Assembly (NCBI GenBank): GCA_028873155.1
Contig: JAGWML010000029.1
Span: forward strand, 1-19,270
Reading direction: 5' to 3'
Source of the DNA: Acidobacteriota bacterium
Lineage (GTDB): Bacteria > Acidobacteriota > Terriglobia > Terriglobales > Acidobacteriaceae
DNA: 19,270 nt
Numbering within the stretch: the first letter of the stretch is position 1; every line of letters starts with the position of its first letter. The translations under genes and the position numbers were made by a program. The notes under the pieces were generated by a model, which saw only the letters and a program-made list of their open reading frames with translations, ran no database searches and was not told where the DNA came from. Positions 14,339 to 19,270 of this stretch are shown here, piece after piece.

Positions 14339-15700
14339 TCAGCGCACGCGCTCGATCAGCGCAACAAAAAATCCATCCGTGTCAAAGGCGCCCGGCAGCA
14401 ATCGCAGAAAGCCCTCCGCCGTCTCGCATCCACGCAACCGATCCACAGCTTCATCACGCACGACTCCCGCAGCAAGCAATTCCTGCACGCGCCCCCGCAC
14501 CGGCGTCACCCGCACATCTGCCTGCCCGGCCAGAACTGCGTTCACGACCTGCTCATTCTCTTCCGGCTCCAGCGAGCAGGTGGAGTAGAGCACGCGCCCG
14601 CCCGGCCGCACCGCAAGTAACGAAGCCTTCAAAATCGCTCGCTGCCGCGCGGATTGTTTGGCAAGGTCCTCCACGCACAGCCGGTGTCGAATCTCAGGAT
14701 TCCGTCCCAACGTGCCCGTACCGCTGCACGGAACATCGGCCAGCACCATGTCGTACGCGGCCTCGTCTGTCAGCGCAGCTGCGTCCTCCAACCGGCACTC
14801 AACACGCGTGCCCGCAGCAGCCAGTCGTTCACGCATCTGCTTCAGTCGCGGCTCGCTCGCTTCGCACGCCACGATTCTCGCCTCTGGATTGCGCTCCGCC
14901 AGAATCAGCGTCTTGCCCCCCGGTGCTGCGCAGCAATCCAGAATCGCCGTCTGCCCGCTTGGCACAGATGCCCCTCCCGCCATCTCCGCAACCAATTGCG
15001 ACCCCTCATCCTGCACCCGCGCACGCCCTTCGCCAACCGCCGCGGTTGCCGTCACGTCTCCTGCCGCCACACGCCGCGCCGCCTTCAACAACGCTCCCCG
15101 CTCCAGTCGCACGCCCTCAGCTTCCAGTTCGCCCAGCCTCGCTTCGTCACGAACTCGCACCGCCAGCGCAGGCTGCCTCTGTCCATGGGCGCAAATCGTA
15201 CGCGCACCCTCCAGCCCGTAGAATTTAGCCCAGCGCTCGACCATCCACGCCGGATGCGCATACTTTCGCGCGATCTCCGCCGCCGTCGTCTCCGGCAATT
15301 CTTTTCGCGTCTGCGCGGCCAGCTTGCGCAGCACAGCATTCACCATCCCCGCAGCAAAGCGATGCCCCGCCTGCTTCACCAGTTCCACGCTCTCGTCAAT
15401 CGCCGCTCGCGCCGGAATGCGATCCATCCGCATCAGTTGCAGCGCGCCCAGTCGCAGCGCAACCCGCACCTCGTCATCCAGCTTTGCATTGGGCCGCGTC
15501 AGCAAACCGCGCACCGCTTCATCCAGCAGTAACTGCCAGCGCAACACGCCCAGCACCAGCGCCGTCGTCAGGTTGCGGTCTGCACCCGCCAGAGCGCTCA
15601 CGCCGCGTGCGCGCAGCAACGCATCGGAGTGCGCCTGTCCGCGCTCCACGGCCATCAAAATTTGAAATGCGTGTTTGCGTGCCGCAGAGACGCCTACCAT
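14339..15700 (-). CDS. rsmB: 16S rRNA m5C967 methyltransferase
   Basis: The 453-residue product carries an N-terminal NusB-like RNA-binding domain (about 3-130) and a C-terminal SAM methyltransferase domain. Motifs are DCCAAPGGKT (255-264, SAM binding), ADVPCSGTGTLGRNPEIRHR (321-340) and LYSTCSLEPEENEQVV (371-386). C325 and C375 are the two cysteines of the m5C mechanism, with C375 (TCS) the expected nucleophile. It methylates C967 of 16S rRNA (E. coli numbering). The frame is open well upstream into fmt, but the ATG at 15700 gives the normal family start MVGVSAARKHAFQIL and lies five bases after the fmt stop. It is the last gene of the aroC-def-fmt-rsmB operon. Confidence 0.95.
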   Translation of the reverse strand: MVGVSAARKHAFQILMAVERGQAHSDALLRARGVSALAGADRNLTTALVLGVLRWQLLLDEAVRGLLTRPNAKLDDEVRVALRLGALQLMRMDRIPARAAIDESVELVKQAGHRFAAGMVNAVLRKLAAQTRKELPETTAAEIARKYAHPAWMVERWAKFYGLEGARTICAHGQRQPALAVRVRDEARLGELEAEGVRLERGALLKAARRVAAGDVTATAAVGEGRARVQDEGSQLVAEMAGGASVPSGQTAILDCCAAPGGKTLILAERNPEARIVACEASEPRLKQMRERLAAAGTRVECRLEDAAALTDEAAYDMVLADVPCSGTGTLGRNPEIRHRLCVEDLAKQSARQRAILKASLLAVRPGGRVLYSTCSLEPEENEQVVNAVLAGQADVRVTPVRGRVQELLAAGVVRDEAVDRLRGCETAEGFLRLLPGAFDTDGFFVALIERVR

Positions 15701-15705
15701 CGCGC

Positions 15706-16650
15706 TCAACCGAGCCGCGCCCCAGACGCGAGTTGCAGGCCGCGCAGAAACTCCTCCGCGGCCATGCGCTTCTTGCCTTCCATCTGCACGTCGATGAGCT
15801 CCAGCGACGTGCTCTGCGCACACGCCACGAAAAGCCGGTGATTCTCGACATGCACCATGCCGGGCTGAACCACGCTGCCCGCGGTCCGCGGCGGTGCAAT
15901 CGCCATTCGATGCACAATCAGCTTCTTCCCCTGTAGCATCGCGAATGCCCCCGGCCATGGTTGAAAGCCACGCCACCGATCCCTCAGCTCAGTCGCCGTT
16001 CGCGCTTCAAAATCCATCCGCCCGTCTTCGCGCTTCAGCAGCGGTGCCAGCGTCGCCTGCGCGTCTTCCTGCCTGCGCGGCGGGATGCGCCCTGCATCCA
16101 GCCCCGCCAGCGTCTCGATCACCAGCGGCGCGCCTGCCTCAGCCAGCGAGTCAAACAAATCCGCCGCTGTCTGCTCCGGCCCAATCGCCATCTCCTGCTG
16201 CAGCAGAATCGGCCCCGTGTCAAGGCCTTCTTCCAGCAGCATCGTCGTATTGCCGGTCACCGTCTCGCCCATCGCCACGGCCCATTGAATCGGCGCCGCC
16301 CCGCGATACTTGGGCAGCAGTGAAGCATGCAGATTGATGCAGCCCAGCCGCGGCAACGCCAGCATCCACGGCGGAATGATGCGCCCGTAGGCCACCACGA
16401 CAATCGCGTCCGGCTGAATCGCCTCCAGCCGCGCGCGAAACTCCTCGTTGTTGCGAATCTTCTCCGGCTGCGTCACAACCAGTCCAGCTCCGAGAGCCGT
16501 CTGTTTCACCGGCGGTGCCGTCATCTCCTGCGTGCGCCCCACTGGCCGGTCCGGCTGCGTCACCACCAGCGGAATCTCATGCCCTGCCGCGATCAGCGAC
16601 TGCAGCGTTGGCACGGCGAACCGCGGCGTCCCGCAGAAGACCAGCTTCAC
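15706..16650 (-). CDS. fmt: Methionyl-tRNA formyltransferase
   Basis: The enzyme transfers a formyl group from 10-formyl-THF to initiator Met-tRNA. The 314 residues match the family length (E. coli 315). The N-terminal Rossmann domain begins LVFCGTPRFAVPTL, followed by VTQPDRPVGR (30-39). The catalytic triad is N106 and H108 in INLHASLLPKYRGAAPIQ and D144 in EEGLDTGP. A C-terminal OB-fold domain follows residue 200. I prefer the GTG at 16650, since MKLVFCGTP is a normal start and it sits four bases after the def stop. A second in-frame GTG at 16671 would overlap def by 17 bases and add seven residues. Neither has a strong ribosome site, so coupling to def translation is likely. Confidence 0.95.
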   Translation of the reverse strand: MKLVFCGTPRFAVPTLQSLIAAGHEIPLVVTQPDRPVGRTQEMTAPPVKQTALGAGLVVTQPEKIRNNEEFRARLEAIQPDAIVVVAYGRIIPPWMLALPRLGCINLHASLLPKYRGAAPIQWAVAMGETVTGNTTMLLEEGLDTGPILLQQEMAIGPEQTAADLFDSLAEAGAPLVIETLAGLDAGRIPPRRQEDAQATLAPLLKREDGRMDFEARTATELRDRWRGFQPWPGAFAMLQGKKLIVHRMAIAPPRTAGSVVQPGMVHVENHRLFVACAQSTSLELIDVQMEGKKRMAAEEFLRGLQLASGARLG

Positions 16651-16654
16651 GGCC

Positions 16655-17164
16655 TTACCACGGTCCTTCACGCTGCATCTTGCGAAGCTTGCGCTGATTC
16701 AGGTCGCGCTTCAACGCGCTCATCCTGAAGATGAACAGCATCCCGTCCAGGTGGTCGATCTCATGTTGAAACGCGCGCGACAGCAGCTCTTCGCCGTCCA
16801 TCTCAAACCACTTGCCATTCAAGTCCTGCGCGCGCACGCGCACCTTCTGCGCGCGCACCACCTTCTCGCGAATCTCCGGGAAGCTCAGGCAGCCTTCTTC
16901 TTCATACTGCCGCCCCTCGCGAAAGATAATCTCCGGATTCACGAGCACCAGCTTCTTCTCCGGCTCCTTGCCCCCGCTCAGGTCAATCACCGTCACGCGC
17001 TTGGCCACGCCCACCTGCTGCGCCGCCAGCCCGATGCCCTGCGAGGCATACATCGTCTCAAACATATCGTCGGCAAACTTCTTCAGTTCGCCATTGAATT
17101 CCGTCACCGGCTCGCCCGGCTGCTGCAGCACCGGGTCCGGATATTTCACAATCTTCAAAATCAT
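16655..17164 (-). CDS. def: Peptide deformylase
   Basis: This 169-residue metalloenzyme removes the formyl group from new protein N-termini. The three family motifs are complete: GIGLAAQQVG (43-52), EEGCLSFP (89-96) and QHEIDHLDG (133-141). C92, H134 and H138 bind the metal and E135 is the catalytic acid/base. The start ATG at 17164 gives the normal N-terminus MILKIVKYPDPVL and lies ten bases after the aroC stop. A further in-frame ATG at 17206 would lie inside aroC and adds unrelated residues. A basic C-terminal tail (151-166) follows the catalytic motif. It functions with fmt, the next gene on the same strand, in the formylation cycle. Confidence 0.96.
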   Translation of the reverse strand: MILKIVKYPDPVLQQPGEPVTEFNGELKKFADDMFETMYASQGIGLAAQQVGVAKRVTVIDLSGGKEPEKKLVLVNPEIIFREGRQYEEEGCLSFPEIREKVVRAQKVRVRAQDLNGKWFEMDGEELLSRAFQHEIDHLDGMLFIFRMSALKRDLNQRKLRKMQREGPW

Positions 17165-17174
17165 TTCGCTCTGC

Positions 17175-18353
17175 TTAAAATCTCCGTATCTGTTCGATGT
17201 ACCCATCGAAGTTTCGTTTCATCTCCAGCGCCGAATCGCCGCCGAATTTCTCGTGCGCCAGGTTGGCCAGCGTCATCGCCACCATCGCCTCCGCCGCCAC
17301 GCCCGCCGCCGGCACCACGCAAATATCACTGCGCTCGTAACTTGCGCTCGTCGCCTCGCGGGTGTCAAAGCGCACACTCTCCAGCGGCCGCCGCAGCGTC
17401 GAAATCGGTTTCAGGTAGCCGCGCACCACAATCTCCTCGCCGTTCGAGATGCCGCCCTCCACGCCGCCCGCATTGTTCTGCTCGCGCGTAAAGCGCGTCG
17501 GCTTCTCCGTCGCCTGCGCCGCATAGTGAATCGCGTCATGAACCGCCGAGCCAAACGACTCCGCCGCCGTCACTCCGCGGCCAATCTCCACCGCCTTCAC
17601 CGCCTGCAGGCTCATCACGCTCCACGCCAGCAGCCCGTCCAGCCGCTCATCCCAGTTGGCATACGTGCCCAGCCCCGCCGGAACCCCATGCGCCACCACC
17701 TCAAACACGCCGCCCACCGTGTCGCCCGTGCGCGAGGCATGTTCCACCTCGCCCTTCATCCGCGCCTCGGTCTCGCCATCCACGCAGCTCAGCTCAATCT
17801 CGCCGCGCTCGGCCACCGCGCGAATCTCTTCCCACGTCGCCGCGCGCTCCAGCTCCACGCGCCCCACGCGAATCACGTGGCTCGCAATCTCCATCCCCAG
17901 CTCGCGCAGCATCAGCTTGGCAAAGGCACCCGCCGCCACCCGCGCCGTCGACTCCCGCGCCGAGGCCCGCTCCAGCACATACCGCGCATCAGGAAAGTTG
18001 TACTTCAGCGCGCCCGCCAGGTCCGCATGCCCCGGCCGCGGAGAGGCCACCGCCTGGTGCTTCGCCGGGTCGCCTGCCGCCACCGGCAGCTTTTCCTCCC
18101 AGTTCTTCCAGTCGCGGTTCACAATCTCAATGGCAATCGGCGAGCCGATCGTCTTGCCGTGCCGCACGCCGCTCAGCACATGGGCCTTATCGGTCTCAAT
18201 CTTCATCCGGCCGCCGCGGCCATAGCCCTGCTGCCGCCGCCACAGCTCGCGGTTCACAAAATCCAGGTCCACTGTCACCCCGGCCGGCATCCCCTGCACC
18301 AGCGCAATCAGCGCCTCGCCGTGCGACTCCCCTGCGGTTGAAAAACGAATCAT
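17175..18353 (-). CDS. aroC: Chorismate synthase
   Basis: The 392-residue FMN-dependent enzyme converts 5-enolpyruvylshikimate-3-phosphate to chorismate, the last common step to aromatic amino acids and menaquinone. Signatures seen are FSTAGESHGEAL (4-15, with H11), GYGRGGRMKIE (43-53), GVRHGKTIGSPI (62-73), SPRPGHADL (104-112, with H109) and ERASARESTARVAAGA (128-143), and then NNAGGVEGGISNG and GVAAEAMVAMTLA. H11 and H109 match the two invariant catalytic histidines. The ATG at 18353 gives the family start MIRFSTAGESHG. A further ATG at 18380 would add nine residues across the -10-like box. There is no clear Shine-Dalgarno site before the chosen start. It is the first gene of the operon with def, fmt and rsmB. 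Confidence 0.96.
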   Translation of the reverse strand: MIRFSTAGESHGEALIALVQGMPAGVTVDLDFVNRELWRRQQGYGRGGRMKIETDKAHVLSGVRHGKTIGSPIAIEIVNRDWKNWEEKLPVAAGDPAKHQAVASPRPGHADLAGALKYNFPDARYVLERASARESTARVAAGAFAKLMLRELGMEIASHVIRVGRVELERAATWEEIRAVAERGEIELSCVDGETEARMKGEVEHASRTGDTVGGVFEVVAHGVPAGLGTYANWDERLDGLLAWSVMSLQAVKAVEIGRGVTAAESFGSAVHDAIHYAAQATEKPTRFTREQNNAGGVEGGISNGEEIVVRGYLKPISTLRRPLESVRFDTREATSASYERSDICVVPAAGVAAEAMVAMTLANLAHEKFGGDSALEMKRNFDGYIEQIRRF

Positions 18354-18362
18354 ATTCTTTAG

Positions 18363-18368
18363 ATTGTA
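18363..18368 (-). promoter_or_regulatory. Likely -10 box of the aroC operon
   Basis: On the minus strand these bases read TACAAT, five of six matches to TATAAT. The nearest -35-like hexamers (GGTTTG at 17 bases, TTGGCT at 14 bases) are poor. The box ends only nine bases before the aroC ATG, so the transcript would have almost no leader. Confidence 0.35.
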
Positions 18369-18425
18369 ACGGCCCTGCACGCAGCCAAACCAGACTCCCG
18401 CGCCTTGGCCGGCACGAATCGTCGC

Positions 18426-18458
18426 TCTTCTTCCACCAGGTCGAGGCTGAGAAGAAGA
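18426..18458. repeat. Inverted repeat between tacT and aroC
   Basis: TCTTCTTC (18426-18433) and GAAGAAGA (18451-18458) are perfect 8-bp arms around a 17-base centre, just after the acetyltransferase stop codon. The stem is low in GC and has no T-run, so it would be a weak terminator. It could separate the toxin-antitoxin unit from the aroC operon or be an operator. Confidence 0.3.
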
Positions 18459-18468
18459 CTCAATGCGC

Positions 18469-18981
18469 TCATCGGGCCGGGCGCAGTTCCCTGTGGAGAT
18501 CTTTCATCAGCAGCATCAGATGCAGTTCATCGTCTGGACAGGGTTCGAAGTCGAACCTCTCGTAAAACGCCCTTGCCTCCCGGTCTATGGAATGCACCAG
18601 AACCGCTCGAATTCCGAGAATATCCGCTGCACGCTCGATCCGGAAGAGGGCATCCTTGAGCAGCGCCGCCCCCAGGCCGCGCCCTTGCTCCTCCCGGTGT
18701 ACCGCCAATCTCCCGAGCAGAGCAATCGGTACAGGATGACGGGCCAGCCCCTGCGCGGAGCGCCTCGTTGCGCTTTCTCTGGCGATGCTGCCCGCGGAAA
18801 TGGAGTAGTAGCCCACAACGGCTTGCGCGCGGTGAACGACATAGGTCCGCGCGCTATCGTTCGCCTGGTTCTGCAGGGCAAATCTTCTCAGCCACAGATT
18901 CAGCGACTCGTGCGTGCCACAATCGAAGGAAGTCAGATCATGGGTTCTGCTCAATGGCTCAACCTGCGAAAGCTGGGCCAT
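18469..18981 (-). CDS. tacT: GNAT acetyltransferase toxin of TacT type
   Basis: The 170-residue protein matches GNAT-type toxins such as TacT and AtaT, which acetylate the amino group of aminoacyl-tRNA and block translation. Features are SRTHDLTSFDCGTHESLNLWL (11-31, the substrate-side N-terminal region usual in this group), SARTYVVHRAQAVVGYY (43-59), LGRLAVHREEQGRGLGAALL (89-108, with the acetyl-CoA pyrophosphate loop QGRGLG) and AFYERFDFEPCP (138-149). Y140 is the expected catalytic tyrosine. The ATG lies one base after the stop of the DUF1778 gene, as in TacA-TacT pairs. All key residues are present, so it may be active. The target tRNA cannot be predicted. Confidence 0.92.
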   Translation of the reverse strand: MAQLSQVEPLSRTHDLTSFDCGTHESLNLWLRRFALQNQANDSARTYVVHRAQAVVGYYSISAGSIARESATRRSAQGLARHPVPIALLGRLAVHREEQGRGLGAALLKDALFRIERAADILGIRAVLVHSIDREARAFYERFDFEPCPDDELHLMLLMKDLHRELRPAR

Positions 18982-18982
18982 C

Positions 18983-19270
18983 CTACTGCTGTTCCAGGAT
19001 GCTCGGTTTCCTGAGCAGCGCTCTCAGCAGCGGCTTGTCCTGCGCGGGACGATCCAGCGCCGCCGTAAAAGCATCCCACTGCTTCGCGGTATACACAAAA
19101 TGCTGCTGCGAGGCCAGAGCTTCTTCGGCACGGAGGCAGGCGCTCTCCACAAGAAAGCTGGACAGATTCGCCTTCGCCGCCATTGCCGCCCGGCGGATGA
19201 GACGCGCCTGCGCTGAAGTGACGCGCACATTCAGCCGTTCGGTTCGTATCTTCTCCGCAGTGGCAGACAT
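18983..19270 (-). CDS. tacA: DUF1778 antitoxin of TacA type
   Basis: The 95-residue product matches the DUF1778 antitoxin family: a ribbon-helix-helix DNA-binding start (about 8-45, TERLNVRVTSAQARLIRRAA then ANLSSFLVESA) and a C-terminal toxin-binding tail (YTAKQWDAFTAALDRP). The antitoxin wraps the partner acetyltransferase and represses its own operon. The ATG falls on the last three bases of the window, so its ribosome site, promoter and operator are outside. The length is normal for the family, so it is probably complete, but an upstream start cannot be excluded. The toxin gene follows after one base. Confidence 0.9.
   Translation of the reverse strand: MSATAEKIRTERLNVRVTSAQARLIRRAAMAAKANLSSFLVESACLRAEEALASQQHFVYTAKQWDAFTAALDRPAQDKPLLRALLRKPSILEQQ

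Noticed and set aside
15701..15976. N-terminal extension of rsmB into fmt
   Set aside because: The added residues have no family likeness and lie antiparallel in frame over the conserved fmt C-terminus; the ATG at 15700 gives the normal RsmB start.
1..19270. CRISPR array, tRNA, rRNA, transposase or phage genes
   Set aside because: I saw no regularly spaced repeats, no cloverleaf-like tRNA sequence, no rRNA-like sequence and no transposase or integrase motifs on either strand.

Overview
The window is 19.3 kb of dense, GC-rich bacterial chromosome with 19 protein genes I can support on both strands. There is also one likely short leader ORF and no tRNA, rRNA, CRISPR array or insertion sequence. 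The gene set and style (a GC-rich codon bias, a lactonase-type beta-propeller lipoprotein, a DUF2203 protein, aroB overlapping a menaquinone methyltransferase, a stand-alone PASTA membrane protein, a membrane-fused spermidine-synthase-like protein) resemble Acidobacteriota, perhaps Terriglobia. That is an inference from gene style and cannot be proven from the sequence alone.

Layout. 24-803 (-) encodes a secreted protein with two similar halves. It is divergent from a 17-codon ORF (1031-1084) that overlaps the start of a DUF2203 gene (1081-1521). Next come a beta-propeller lipoprotein (1709-2860) and a TerC-family membrane protein (2894-3751), which converges on nadB (3759-5357, -). nadB is divergent from an MgtC/DUF4010 membrane protein (5523-6782). 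A region of lower GC holds a multi-pass membrane protein fused to a spermidine-synthase-like domain (6964-9204).

From 9280 to 14323 a plus-strand series follows: aroB, menG, a cation diffusion facilitator with three C-terminal domains, an OsmC-like protein, a PASTA membrane protein and a UPF0303 (HbpS-like) protein. Several of these genes overlap or nearly touch, so most are probably co-transcribed. They converge on a minus-strand housekeeping operon read aroC - def - fmt - rsmB (18353 down to 14339). Upstream of that on the same strand is a TacA/TacT-type toxin-antitoxin pair (19270-18469).

How the genes fit together. AroB and AroC are the second and last steps to chorismate, and MenG finishes menaquinone, which is made from chorismate. 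Def, Fmt and RsmB serve translation initiation and ribosome maturation. TerC, MgtC/DUF4010 and the CDF protein are membrane proteins linked to metal or ion balance. OsmC and UPF0303 suggest peroxide or heme-linked stress defence.

I see no large new defence or mobile system. The most unusual items are the leader ORF with a perfect Shine-Dalgarno site coupled to DUF2203, the CDF protein with tandem C-terminal domains, and the spermidine-synthase fusion that lacks the substrate-binding aspartates.
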